Below, piece by piece: positions 1 through 11,533 of a stretch of DNA of 64,000 nt (its first letter is position 1; the number at the start of each line of letters is the position of its first letter). Below the pieces are notes generated by a model. That model was not told the origin of the DNA. It saw only the letters and a list, made by a program, of their open reading frames with translations, and did no database searches. Both the position numbers and the translations under genes were made by a program. Source of the DNA: Lepus europaeus (lineage: Eukaryota; Chordata; Mammalia; Lagomorpha; Leporidae); contig NC_084835.1 of NCBI RefSeq assembly GCF_033115175.1, positions 102,888,448 to 102,952,447 of the forward strand. The letters run 5' to 3'.

Positions 1-211
1 GTTAAACAAACATAAAATGGACCTGTATGCAGCCAGTATGGAAAAGGCATTGAGTTAAAATGAACAGCCAGACTGGGGTTTCAGGAGGTGGGGGGGGGGG
101 GGGGCGTGAGCACTGGGCTCAAAATCAAGACCCTGGCTCCTGGTTTTAGCTTCAAGGACCTGAGCACATCACACTACTTAATTTCACCACCTTTAAAATG
201 GCCTCATTTAA

Positions 212-535
212 GGACTGGCACTGAGGCACAGCAAGTTAAACACCACCACCTGCAGCACTGGCATCCCATATGGGCACCAGTTCAAGTTCTGGCTGCTCCA
301 CTTTCCATCCAGCACCCTGCTAGTGGCCTGGGAAAAGCCGTGAAAGATGGTCCAAGTACTTGGGCCCCTGCAACCCTCGTGGGAGGCCTGGATGAAGATC
401 TTGGCTTCTGCCTAGCTCAGACCTGGTCATTACATCCATTTGGGCAGTGAACCAATGGATGGAAGATCTCTCTTTGTCTCTCCTTCTTTCTCCCTATAAT
501 TCCACCTTTCAAGTAAATAAGTAATCTTAAAAAAA
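212..535 (+). repeat. CSINE copy (older)
   Basis: It has the lagomorph CSINE layout: a tRNA-like head, 'GGCATCCCATATGGG', a central 'AAGATGGTCCAAGTACTTGG' block, then 'CACCTTTCAAGTAAATAA' and an A-rich tail. The body is diverged. Confidence 0.85.
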
Positions 536-662
536 TGGTTTTATTTTGGACTCAGAAATACTTGTACATAACTCTTTATGGATACCAAATTTTCCTGTTT
601 TTCAAAATTTGTCAGTTTTGCTTAAGAATCAGGGTCTGCTTATGATCAAAAACCTCCATCCT

Positions 663-968
663 TGGGGCCAGCACTGCTGCATAGCGGGTAAAGCCGCCAC
701 TTACAGCGCCAACATCCCATATGGGCACTGGTTCTAGTCCCAGCTGCACCTATGCTGATCCAGCTCCCTGCTGATGGCTTGGGAAAGCAGTGGAAGATGG
801 CCCAAGTCATTGGGCCCCTACACCTGCATGGCTCCTGGCTTTGGATCGGCCCAGCTCTGGCCACCATGGCCATTTGAGGAGTGAAGCAGCTGATTCAAGA
901 CCTTCCTGTCTTTCCTTTTCTGTGTCTGCAACTCTGTCAAACAAACAAATAAATAAACCTTTAAAAAA
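663..968 (+). repeat. CSINE copy
   Basis: It starts GGGGCCAGCACTGCTGC, continues with AGCGGGTAAAGCCGCC and 'GAAGATGGCCCAAG', and ends with 'AAATAAATAAACC' plus an A-run. Short ORFs overlapping it on both strands are SINE-derived. Confidence 0.9.
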
Positions 969-2766
969 ATGTTTTTAAACCTCTCAAGCTAGTGGGTCTG
1001 ATCCTGCATGAGCATTTTCACTTTGCACTTGGCAAGTTTTTGCTTCCTCTTTGAAGAATATTCATGCCAAGGCCAAAACCATTTGACTTCTAAATATAGT
1101 GCAGCAGATGTGAGTGAGGACTGTATTATTTTCTCTGTTATACAAAGGGTCTTTTACCAGAAAGTCAGACATCAGTACAGTTCTGGCTAGGCTCAGCCAT
1201 CTCAATCAAGGCACCTGGAATTGGCTCTATTCCTGTACCAGATTTTCTTAATTTGACCCATGAAGGAATGTCCACACTTACACAACTCCTTAATAACTGA
1301 ACCTGACATTTCATTTGTATGCATGTTTTTCTATAGTCATTTCATTGATTTTCAAAGGGCCCAAAAGTCCCAACAAAACCGCTGCTTTTAGATATATACT
1401 TTCCTATGGCTAAGATACTTGTTGTATTTAGGTATAGGAATATCATTACCTTAATGTCTAGCACTTCAAGCAAATACCCAGATAGTGGTTGACTGGCTGG
1501 CTGGCTGATTTGTCTTTTTGACTGCACAGCACCCAGCACCTATCTAGGGTGCATCCCAGTGCCCACCTGCTTGTAATGAGTGCTTTCTCATAGGCATGGC
1601 TTTGAGCGATCCTTTCCTGAGGACCTGCAGGTTGTCACTTGGGGCATATTTGTCTCTCAAACCTTCTCAATTTAAACAATCTCTTAGGAAACCAAGGTAC
1701 CTCTGACCTGTCTTGCCCTCCAAGTCCTTTGAAAACTGGCTGCTCATTTCTTTGTCATTCAGGATGTGACCAGTCAGCGTGTGGACGTGTAAACTTGTTA
1801 GAAGCAGAGCAGGTTTATTGAACACAAGATCTTCTGATGGCAGAGTGTGAAGGGCCCAGGGCAGTTTAAATGTCTGATCCTGGGGTGGTCTGACCATAAG
1901 CAACACACTTTGATGTTTGCATTTCTCTAATAGAAGCTAACTCCGGAAATTTCTCAGGCTGTTTGCCAGAACAAAGGTGGTCTACAGTTGAAGTCTAGAA
2001 CACAAATTTCACTTGGTTTTATATGAATGGTTCTCATGACAAGACTAAAAGTGAACTCTTTTGGATAATCTTTCCTCTTCATTTCTAACATTACTGGGAT
2101 CGTAAATGTTGGATACTATTTTGGCTTCTTCAGAAATTTAACTTCCCTTTGAAAATGCAACAATCATAAATTCGATGTTACCTTATAAAAATGTTTTTTT
2201 AAAAAATAAAATGTTAACTAGACTTAAGTAGGAGACACTATAGGGGTACCCAGACTCACTTTCCCCTTTTTAGTGGTGATCATGTGGTCAAATATAATAC
2301 TAAAAGACTAAATGCTTGTGGCTCTTTTATATATATTTAAAACACACAGTAAGAACATAAGAACATCTCAAATCATTTAGAAGGTAAAAGGGGTATCAAC
2401 CAAAATCTTTGGAAATTTCATAAAATTTAAATATCTGCAAACAATCCAAACAAAAAGGAAAAAAAAAAAAACAACATTTGGCTATGGAGGGCACTTCACA
2501 TGTGAACCAAGTAACATTTTCCTTCTGGTAAACTAATCACTAAATCCCATGAGAAAGAATTACAAGAGCAATATCGGAGATATCCCAAAACACCATGTAC
2601 CGGCTGAGAACATTCCGGTGTGAAGTGCTCATCTGTCGCGGGCTTTCTTTACATTGCATACGTTACATGTCTACAGTGCAATGTTGAAACAGCCTCCAAG
2701 TTCTTCAAAGTAGATTGATGTCCATTCTACAAAAATATTAACTTACAGTACATAACACTGAATAAT

Positions 2767-2772
2767 TTTAAT
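2767..2772 (-). terminator. Candidate distal poly(A) signal (ATTAAA)
   Basis: ATTAAA reads on the minus strand inside the AT-rich 3'UTR, about 5.5 kb after the stop codon. It is a common functional variant of the hexamer, but such hexamers occur by chance in AT-rich DNA. Confidence 0.25.
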
Positions 2773-3448
2773 CTGTACATTTTTTTCCTTCCATAATAAG
2801 TGACACAGGTCAGTCTGTACAAGTTAGGGGGAAAAAACCCTCTCATCTGGTTGTTTACATCTGGAGCAACAGTCAACAGAATCAACCAGAAAGTGGTGGT
2901 GGGAGGATATGGTTTGAGAAATGATAAATACAGTGTAATATTAATTGGGGTTAACAATATTCAACTTTAACAAAATGATACAAAATAGATCATCTTAGAT
3001 TTTGACTGCAAAGATCTAGCTGAGAGTGTTCTGCCAAACAGTCGACCAATCGATCCAAAAGGTTAAGGCTGACTTGATTTAGCAACCTGCAGCACAACCC
3101 AGAACACTGGCGCAGTTCAGAGCTCTTCAAATGCATAGCTTCAGTGCTACATGCACATTAATTATATTCCTTCAATTAGTTAATCCTCTAGACAGTTTCC
3201 TTTTTTGTTTTGCATGCATCCCGTTCCATTTTCATTAAGGGCATCTCTTCCTTGATCAATCATGTGGTTTGCTTTTCAATTTGTTTTTGTGATTTTTTTG
3301 TATGTTTTGTTTGTTAAGCTGTCAATACCTCCAACACTTGGAAAATGAAAGAAAGATGTGGTTTTACTTACAGAAGAGAATCATATCTATATGGACAATG
3401 CAAAATGAAATGAAACAAGTATCAGAAACAGTTTATAAAAATGGCACA

Positions 3449-3454
3449 TTTATT
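3449..3454 (-). terminator. Candidate poly(A) signal (AATAAA)
   Basis: A canonical AATAAA on the minus strand, about 4.8 kb after the TCF4 stop codon. It may mark one of several alternative 3' ends. No experimental support is visible in the sequence. Confidence 0.3.
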
Positions 3455-4878
3455 GCTACAGAACGGTCATGTACATGACTTCATCGAATAACTACAGATG
3501 GGAAACAGGTAATGGCCTAGACCAAGCTGGGTTGTTTTTGTCTTGAAGGAACTCCAGCACACAACCTGTTTGGACACTTCTACAAATCAGATATACACCA
3601 AAAACATGAAAAAATCGAGGCACTCAGCCACACATTGAAAACAAGGTGTAACTGTTTATCTTTTTTTTAAAATGTTTTCCCTTTTTTTCTTTTTTTAACA
3701 ATTTTTTTTTAGTTTTTAATGCTGCAGCTATGTGTACAGTCGCAAAAAATTTCCCCGCTGCGACCTACAACTAAAAACAAAAACAAAAACAAAAACAAAC
3801 AAAAACAAAAAACAAAAAAACAAAAAAGCTACCATACAATTTAATCTTGGTAACACATGGTGAAATAACATCTTTTAAATAGTAAAATAAAGTAACAAAC
3901 TTTTACTCATAATGATTCCAAAAATCTACAAAGAAGAAATATTCAGAATCTGACAATTTTTTTTGTAATATTCATGGTATAAAAGGATTGCTCCTGCGAA
4001 AAATAAGCCAAATATATTTTTTATTTTTAAATTTAGTATTTTTTCCTACTAGGGTGTACTACAGTCTATTTTATAGCAAAAGAGCACTAGACAAACAAAG
4101 CTTTATAACAAAAAGCCAGGCACTGATACATGGTAAATCTCTGCTTTTTTTTCTTATCTTCACTTAATTGCATCACAAGTAACAAGAATGAAAAAGGCCA
4201 CAGTTCATATATTTTCACCATTACATATGTCTATAATACTTGAAATGAGTATGGCAAAACCAGCACTGCACAAAGATGAGTCCACTTCAAGTCCCATGAG
4301 AAAGAGCATGTCTCTAAAGAAAAACAAACAAAACCAAAGCAAAATAAAAAGAGAGGCCTAAAGGCCTTGGTGCCCCATTGTGTTGGAATTCCTCATATTC
4401 CATCTTGACTTTTTTTTTTTTTTTTTTTGCTTCCAGTCAGCCAGCAGACTAAATTTTTGTGCTTGTTTATGCTGAAATTGTTTCATTCCTGACTCAAGTT
4501 CACTTTTGGACACAGACCACATTCTGTGTTGGATGCAAAGACGAAAATCTTCTTAATCCCAACTCTTGGATCAATCCCCTCCCCACTTCCCAACCCCTCA
4601 TCAAAATAAAGATCACAAATAATAGTTTAAAAAATAAGATAGGTAAAAGCAAAAAACAAAAAGGAATCGGAAGACTGAATCAGAACCAGTGCACCACTGG
4701 GTGGACTGACAATTGTATAAACATTAGTGTTCCTTGCAGCTACACAGAAGACAAATGGTAGAAATTTCTAGATGAACAGATCCCTATATTCTGCATATTC
4801 ATAAATTACTTGAATGTGGAGGTGGATCAACTGTTCCAAGTTGCTTTGAAAGTCCAAGTTTCTTACAGATACCCAGCC

Positions 4879-4928
4879 CAAGTATCATCATCATCATCAT
4901 CATCTATCTATCTATCTATATATATATA
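4879..4928. repeat. Compound microsatellite (ATC)n-(TATC)n-(TA)n
   Basis: Consecutive ATC repeats grade into TCTA repeats and then TA dinucleotides within the presumed TCF4 3'UTR. It is likely to vary in length between individuals. Confidence 0.85.
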
Positions 4929-7900
4929 AATCTATATAGCATAATATGGACCCTTATGAAATGTTTGTATAGTACTTTAATCCTAACTGTCTTCTGCTAA
5001 ATTTCATTTGAAAATCCAGTGCAGGATACCAATATCTTACCTGGGTCTGATAATTACAAAACAATGACAAGAAAAAACACACTAAAAGGCCACATTCCCT
5101 TTTTTCTTTTTTAATGGGGATACAACCCAATGAATACGGATGGGTGTTGATCACAGTTCCCACCGAGCAAAAAGTAGTGAGCAGCTTTTCTGGTGGTGGT
5201 GAGAAGCTTTTTTTTTTTTTTTTTTTGCTCATTTCCAAAGGGAATTCAACAATAGAGGTATTACATTACTGAGTAATGAATACATCAAAGCTGGTGAACA
5301 ATAGATTGCAGCTTTTACTGTTTGAGTGAGAACAAAATATAAAGCACCGATTTAAAAATAATCAAAGGACTACAATTTAATTTTTTGCTTTGTTTACAGA
5401 TTTGAAAGACTTTAATTCAACTCTAGTAAGCACCTTTATGATAACATGTATCAAAAGTGCCATTCTCAAAATGTACATCAATGCAGGGAGTGTTTCCAGT
5501 TCCCTAGAGTAAACACCGTATTTTCTTCTGTACACTTATCTGAAAGTGATCAGAGTAGACCTGCTTCCTATAGAATATTGTTCCTAGGGATACCCGCCTT
5601 AGTAGACTATACAGAGTGAGTGCAGAATGTACCACTAAAGGAAATTGTTAACATACTGAAGGAACAAGTACACATGGTTTCCGTTACTCAAGAGGAGGGG
5701 AGGGTATGCATTTCTGTCTTCCGTGCCCTTCTTTGAGCCCCTTTGTTCGTACATTTCACAGGAAAGCCCCCAAATCATTTTTCATGAAGTTTGATTTCTG
5801 CTATTCTCTTAAGGTTTTAATCCACCTCCACATTTTAGGAACTTATCCACAAATCAAAGCATATTTTAGTTTTATCGCTACTGAACATATTTACAGTTTT
5901 CAACACACACACAGCTAATCAAAATGTTTATGGGTTTGTAAAAGATGACCACATGGGTAACTATCTTATTTGTTCTTACATTTTCAGAAATGAACATAAA
6001 ATTCAGATTCTTGTAGCTCACTATTTCATTTAAATGAGACTTTTTTTAAACCACAGTTTAAAAAAAACAAAAACTGATACAATGTATTAAAACACATAAT
6101 AACAAGAGTCTACATGTAAAAATATAACTTTTACATACACAATTTCAAAATAATGATACGTTTGCCATTTGTTGCATAAAATTTACAAATGTATTTCATT
6201 ACTATATAACTGGCAAAACAGGAGAACAGATGGAACATTTAGACCATTTTGATGGATTTATGGCATTTACTCAGTGCTGATAGGTGGAAAAACTACTTGA
6301 ACAGGGATTTTTTTTTTCTTAATACATGCCAAGATTGTGTGGCTGTCAAAATAGAAACGAGTTAGAGACAAAAGGATGCTGACAAATACTTAACTAGGAG
6401 CACTATTTGTTTACTGCACTATACACCAAAGTCAATCATTATAAAGATTCACGATGGAAATTGGTTCAGTTGTGCCCAGACGTCAAAGCTAGCTATCTGA
6501 TGAGTTGCTGTGCCATAGCTTGATCTATGTTTCTATCAAATATGTTAAGTATAAACTTCATTCATACTGGCCAGAGAAATACTGCACTACCCCTCCTCAA
6601 AAAAAGTGCAACTTAATGCTGTAGGACTGATAAGGCTTGTTATAATGCTGCATGATGATTGGATATTGGCATTTTTCAGACGAAGGAGGAGGCAGTTAAG
6701 TCATCTACTTTTTAGTAAACCCATTTTGAAAAGAAAAACAAAACAAAAAAAAAGAAAGCAACAAAATCAATCAGCTCTGTCACACTACTTGCAATTTTCT
6801 CATTTGACAGTTTTTGAACTTTGTGGTTTTTTTGTTTTTGTTTTTGTTTTTTTTGTTTTTTTCCAAAAATCTGACCATGTATTCAGAAACGCCTCACTGC
6901 ACACTACTTCGGCTACACAGGTAGGTAACACTTGAATCGTTTGTTAAATCACAGCCACTTTGATTATGTTATGTTTCCGATGATATAAACATTGGAAGGC
7001 ACAGTGGTAACATTGTAGCATTCTAACCTTGTACCTCTGAAAATCCCAGAATAGGGTCACAAACGCAACATTACAATTCAGACAAACTCTTTTTGCCATG
7101 TCTTGGTAATGCTGCTTGTAATATCTACACGTGATGTGACTTTTAAGTCCTGTGTTCCCAAAAGACTAGAGAAACAACTTTCTACTTATTTATGAATGAG
7201 AAGCAACATCAGGGTCAGCGTTTCCTCCTGCACTACCCCTCCAGAAGCAGAGTTGGCACTACAGGTTACGATAACAAACCAGGGGAAGGGACAGAAATAA
7301 GACCAAAAAAAAAAAAATTCCATATTTACAGTAAAATCTTTCTTTTAAAAAAGTTAATCAGTACTATTTTTTTTACAGGAGAAAAAAGTCTGAAACAAAT
7401 GAACAAAAGCTTACCATAGTCACTAAATTTTTAATATATATTTATATATATATTTATATATATATTTGTCATAGGTCTATAAGATCCATCTGTTCCTCCT
7501 ACCCTAAGGAATGGCTAATGTCATCACTTCGCTGTCAGGACGTTTGCTGGTTTTGTTACTAGGGCAGCCGCGCTTCCCCTATCGATATCCAGGAATTATA
7601 AACACTAGCTGACTTGATACCAACAAAAACGTTCATGTCGTTTTCTTCAGAAGTACACTTTTTCATTATTGCAAGTTTACAATTTTTTTAAATTAAATAT
7701 TTTTTTTCAGACTTACAAATTAATTATATTTTTTTTTCCAAAAGAAGTTTAGGCACAAATGCATTGTTCCACAGTGTGGAAGGATTGCCATTCAGTCTCT
7801 GGGCTGCGTCTCAGCCTGTACATACTGCTTTGCACATTCTGAATGATATGTTATAGAAAGTCGTCCCTCAAGTTGCACTTTTTCTTTCTTTTTTTTTTTT

Positions 7901-8251
7901 GTTTGTTTTTCTGTTTTTTGATAATTGGGAATGCTGAAACCTCTTGCGTCTGCGATTCATAACTACTCAGACTTGTCTTATGTTACAAAAAAAGGGGTTA
8001 AGGAGAAGTGTTTATGTGGGTTTAAGATAATACAGCTGTTAAGGAAGTGGTCTCTTGTTTTAATGAAGCAATGTGGCAACTTGGACCTGAGAAAAGAAAA
8101 AAAGAGAGAAAATTAATTAATATGTTTTCTTTAAAACTTTTTCCAAGAAAAAAAAAATCTGATTTTGGGCAAAATTAGACTGTTGTAGCTGATGTGCAGG
8201 TGGATTAACAAATGAATGATTTCATAAATGGTTGAAAACAAACTTGCCCTT

Positions 8252-9249
<998 letters not shown>

Positions 9250-9313
9250 GCCACGAGATTGTCCTATCCCCGCGCTTCTAGCCTATCACCTGATTTGTGA
9301 CGTGTATTGTGCA

Positions 9314-9319
9314 TATAAA
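9314..9319 (+). promoter_or_regulatory. LTR TATA box
   Basis: TATAAA lies about 77 bp before the LTR's AATAAA and just after a TGACGTG CRE-like motif, a plausible core promoter for the provirus. The same hexamer is in the 3' LTR at 16170-16175. Confidence 0.7.
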
Positions 9320-9390
9320 CCCTTGCTACGCGGGTGTAAGGGAAGTTCCTGCCCAGAAGAGATCGAAGCTGGATCTCCTGCTTGCCGAGC

Positions 9391-9396
9391 AATAAA
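9391..9396 (+). terminator. LTR poly(A) signal, 5' copy
   Basis: AATAAA in the LTR, followed by CCCCGTGCAAAGTGTTCGG and GT-rich sequence. The 3' LTR copy (16247-16252) would terminate proviral transcripts. It is on the plus strand, so it should not truncate TCF4 mRNA. Confidence 0.75.
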
Positions 9397-9457
9397 GGAA
9401 CCCCGTGCAAAGTGTTCGGTCTCTGTCTCTTGCTGGACGAGGACGGCGCCGAGCAGC

Positions 9458-9475
9458 TGGTGGCCCGTACGGGGA
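9458..9475 (+). other. Primer-binding site, tRNA-Ile type
   Basis: TGGTGGCCCGTACGGGGA follows the LTR after a two-base spacer. Its reverse complement matches the 3' end of vertebrate tRNA-Ile(AAU) plus CCA as I remember it, over all 18 bases. Typical betaretroviruses use tRNA-Lys, so this is a departure. Confidence 0.85.
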
Positions 9476-9494
9476 GCTTCCTCTACGTTGCCCG

Positions 9495-9500
9495 GTAAGT
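9495..9500 (+). other. Candidate proviral splice donor
   Basis: CCCG|GTAAGT in the leader, a near-consensus donor between the primer-binding site and gag, as expected for making spliced env mRNA. A second GTAAGC follows at 9506-9511. Confidence 0.55.
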
Positions 9501-9582
9501 AGAAGGTAAGCGAGGTCAGTCTTACCGTCTGGGCCCCGCGAGTGAGGTATATCTCGTGGTTGGAGGGTGGACGCACCCTAAG

Positions 9583-9688
9583 ATAGCGGACGTGTTTCCC
9601 CGCTTTAAACTGAAAGAATAGCAGACTTGTTCCCCCGCTTTAAACTGAAAATAAGATAGCGGACGTGTCTTCCCGCTTTAAACTGAAA
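9583..9688 (+). repeat. Triplicated ~35-bp leader motif before gag
   Basis: Three imperfect copies start at 9583, 9618 and 9656, each with an ATAGCRGACKTG-like start, a C-rich middle and the common end CGCTTTAAACTGAAA. The third ends exactly one base before the gag ATG. The role is unknown; packaging or translation control are possibilities only. Confidence 0.8.
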
Positions 9689-11533
9689 ATGGGAAATTCA
9701 TCTAGCCATTCAATGTTGCTTAATCCGTTAAAAGCATTATTGCGTAGCAAAGGGATTAAGGTTTCTAAGACCACACTTGTCAGGTTCCTTGGAAGTGTTG
9801 ATTTCTTTGCGCCGTGGCTCACCCACGAGGGCCAAATAACTCTTGAGTCTTGGGAGAAATTAGGAAAGGATCTCCGGCGCACAGTTAACGATCCCCAGGA
9901 ACCCGATATCGACCCCGTTGTTCTCCCCTTATGGGAACTACTGCGGGCGTGCCTCCAAGAGGAGAGGTCGGTGGGAGCGGACCGCCCGACTCTTACGGCG
10001 GTTCGCGAGGCTCTCGAGGAAGTTCGTTCTCAGAGCTCGGACGGCGCCCGGGACCTCATACAATTTAAGGACACGGGATGCCAGACTTCCTCACTGGCCT
10101 CAGGCTCCGAATGTGGCTCCGCCTCCTCTGAGTCTGAGGGGGAAGGGGACGGCGATCCTAAATCCCCGCCTCCTACGTATGCGCAGCTGCGGCAAAAGTT
10201 AAAAGATGCCTGTTTACGCCCTCTAGTGCCTACGGCTCCTCCTATCGATGTCGTGCCCGCCCATCAGATTAAAGACGCAGCGCCTCCTACTGGCGGTCAT
10301 GTAGGCGTGCCTCAGCCCCATCTAACACCCGTGCCGCCATGGCCATTAAACGTCCCAAATGTGCCACCTTTTTCAGGCAGACAGTTTCATCAACAAGCCT
10401 GGAAACAGTTGCGAACTGGCGCTCCCGCTGCCCCCGCTCAGGCTTACCCTGTTTTGGCTTTGGGCACGCGAGAGGCCCGGCACGAACCATTGGACATGAC
10501 AGTATTAAAACAACTTAAGGCTGCGGTCCATGACTATGGACCCACAGCCCCATTCACATTGTCACTCCTTGAATCAGTCGGCCAGTCCATTTTAACACCT
10601 AGCGACTGGACCCAATTGGCTCGGGCCTGTTTAAGTCCAGGCGGCTTTCTTTTGTGGCAATCTATGAATACAGAGTGCTGTCATGACCAGGCAGATGAAA
10701 ATGCTGAGGACGGCCACCCTACGTGGAATGCTGATATGCTTTTAGGGCGTGGACCTTATCAGGCTGACCAGACCCAATTCCCTAGACAAGTATACAGGCA
10801 AATTTCCAACTGTGCCCAACGTGCGTGGAGGCAGGCGTCCAATCCAAGTGACTCAGCTAGCCACCTCACCAAGATCGTTCAGGGCACGGCCGAACCCTTC
10901 GCTGATTTTGTCGCTCGCATACTTGAGGCTGCGTCGCGTATTTTCCCTTCCGAGGTTGACGTTCAGCCACTGGTCAAACAAATTATTTTTGAGCAGGCTA
11001 ATAAAGAGTGCAAAAACATTCTTCGACAATATAGACATAAATCTCTGGACTCCTGGTTAAAATACTGCAGAGATACCGGTGGGCCACTTACTAATGCGGG
11101 CCTAGCTGCGATGCTGGCAAAAGTCAAAGAAAACAGTCCAAAATCTAAATCGACCCGACCCCCCATATCTTCAGGACTTTGCTTCCAATGTCATCAACCG
11201 GGTCACAGAAAACGCGATTGCCCCAATCTCAGCCATGGGTATTCCACGGCACAGCCTTCAGGCATAGAGCCTTGTCGCCGTTGCCGCAAGGGCCCTCATA
11301 GGGCAGAGGTATGCCGTTCTGCTTTCGATATCGATGGCAACCCACTTACAGGTAGCGCCCAGGGGCCAAAAAACGGCCAGAGGGGGCTCCCCAACCCAGC
11401 GAGGAGCCCCCAAAATCAAATCTACTCTCAGGTTCCACCTCCCGTGTCTGCGCTACACCCAGTGCACCCTCAGCCCGTGCCACTCACGGGTCCGCAGGCC
11501 TGGACCTCCGCGCCACCTCCCCTCTCCTCTTAA
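9689..11533 (+). CDS. gag: ERV Gag polyprotein
   Basis: Open frame of 614 residues ending in TAA. I chose the ATG at 9689 over an upstream in-frame GTG (9665) because it gives MGNSSS, a myristoylation-type N-terminus. Visible landmarks: PPTY late-domain motif at residues 161-164, in the Pro/Ser-rich region after matrix; a proline-rich stretch; capsid with a major homology region around residues 396-416 (VQGTAEPFADFVARI); and two CX2CX4HX4C zinc knuckles in nucleocapsid, at C498-C511 and C529-C542. Gag builds the particle and binds genomic RNA. No stop or frameshift interrupts it. The sequence resembles betaretrovirus/IAP-type Gag, with a weak match to any particular virus that I can recall. 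Confidence 0.95.
   Translation: MGNSSSHSMLLNPLKALLRSKGIKVSKTTLVRFLGSVDFFAPWLTHEGQITLESWEKLGKDLRRTVNDPQEPDIDPVVLPLWELLRACLQEERSVGADRPTLTAVREALEEVRSQSSDGARDLIQFKDTGCQTSSLASGSECGSASSESEGEGDGDPKSPPPTYAQLRQKLKDACLRPLVPTAPPIDVVPAHQIKDAAPPTGGHVGVPQPHLTPVPPWPLNVPNVPPFSGRQFHQQAWKQLRTGAPAAPAQAYPVLALGTREARHEPLDMTVLKQLKAAVHDYGPTAPFTLSLLESVGQSILTPSDWTQLARACLSPGGFLLWQSMNTECCHDQADENAEDGHPTWNADMLLGRGPYQADQTQFPRQVYRQISNCAQRAWRQASNPSDSASHLTKIVQGTAEPFADFVARILEAASRIFPSEVDVQPLVKQIIFEQANKECKNILRQYRHKSLDSWLKYCRDTGGPLTNAGLAAMLAKVKENSPKSKSTRPPISSGLCFQCHQPGHRKRDCPNLSHGYSTAQPSGIEPCRRCRKGPHRAEVCRSAFDIDGNPLTGSAQGPKNGQRGLPNPARSPQNQIYSQVPPPVSALHPVHPQPVPLTGPQAWTSAPPPLSS
11368..11374 (+). promoter_or_regulatory. gag-pro -1 ribosomal frameshift heptamer
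   Basis: A AAA AAC lies in the gag frame with the correct codon phase (AAA at 11369, AAC at 11372). Slipping back one base enters the pro frame, which stays open to 12297. A GC-rich downstream region (GGCCAGAGGGGGCTCCCC) could form the stimulatory structure. Confidence 0.8.

Larger units (their letters stand above)
1..2199. other. Flank downstream of TCF4
   Basis: No gene is recognised here. It contains two sense-oriented CSINE copies (212-535 and 663-968), a G-run near 89-104, and unremarkable AT-rich sequence from 970 to 2199. ORFs here are short or lie inside SINEs. Whether the far 3' end of TCF4 mRNA extends into this stretch cannot be settled by eye. Confidence 0.6.
2200..8251 (-). other. 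TCF4: TCF4 3' untranslated region (approximate extent)
   Basis: About 6 kb directly follows the TCF4 stop codon. It is very AT-rich, has many homopolymer and AAAAC runs (e.g. 3775-3830) and U-rich stretches, and contains no recognisable CSINE, whereas the rest of the window has one every few kb. That fits a long conserved 3'UTR; TCF4 mRNAs are known to have a UTR of several kilobases. Candidate poly(A) signals on the minus strand include AATAAA at 3449-3454 and ATTAAA at 2767-2772. The true cleavage site is not determined, and several alternative sites are likely. ORFs on either strand here look like chance. Confidence 0.6.

Noticed and set aside
9665-9688. A longer Gag starting from an upstream in-frame GTG
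   Set aside because: The ATG at 9689 gives a myristoylation-type MGNSSS start and directly follows the leader repeat. The eight extra residues come from the repeat itself.
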